45,065 nucleotides of DNA from an uncultured Methylophilaceae bacterium. Its GTDB lineage: Bacteria; Pseudomonadota; Gammaproteobacteria; Burkholderiales; Methylophilaceae. Below, piece after piece: positions 44,997 to 45,065 of the stretch (the stretch's first letter is position 1; the number at the start of each line of letters is the position of its first letter). The stretch is from contig CAINIH010000072.1 in assembly GCA_903849185.1 (NCBI GenBank), forward strand, positions 1 through 45,065, read 5' to 3'. A program made the position numbers and the translations under genes. A model generated the notes under the pieces. That model was not told where the DNA came from. It did no database searches and was given only the letters and a program-made list of their open reading frames with translations.

Positions 44997-45065
44997 GCCC
45001 GGGTGGTGAAATTGGTAGACACAAGAGACTTAAAATCTCTCGATCGCAAGGTCGTGCCGGTTCGA
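44997..45065 (+). tRNA. tRNA-Leu (anticodon UAA), truncated by window edge
   Basis: GCCCGGGTGGTGAAATTGGTAGACAC start typical of tRNA-Leu; anticodon arm gagactTAAaatctc; long variable arm; window ends in the T-arm. Confidence 0.95.

Overview
This 45 kb window is a densely packed, AT-rich chromosomal segment. Its gene content and order suggest a streamlined betaproteobacterium, possibly a Methylophilaceae-type methylotroph; that placement is inference. It is almost entirely housekeeping genes: nadE (truncated at the left edge), sucCD, serB, purL, feoAB, ppiC/bolA/yciI/yciB, trpS, scpAB, rluB, prmB, dapE/dapD, kup, xseA, dsbB, cysM, rlmD, nagZ, tadA, surE-nlpD, purB, rlmJ, a family-5-like UDG, uvrC and pgsA, plus a tRNA cluster Gly(GCC)-Cys(GCA)-Leu(UAA, truncated at the right edge). 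I saw no mobile element, CRISPR array, phage or defence island, and no convincing new multi-gene system. The items most worth a second look are: (i) an M48 metalloprotease lipoprotein gene with a 1-nt frameshift between the HExxH motif and the ExxxD zinc ligand; (ii) a strong intrinsic terminator inside the tRNA cluster, between tRNA-Gly and tRNA-Cys; (iii) a Fur-box-like sequence squeezed between the ppiC terminator and the feoA start; (iv) two adjacent perfect inverted repeats directly upstream of an M50 protease; (v) two secreted ankyrin-repeat proteins placed inside metabolic gene strings.
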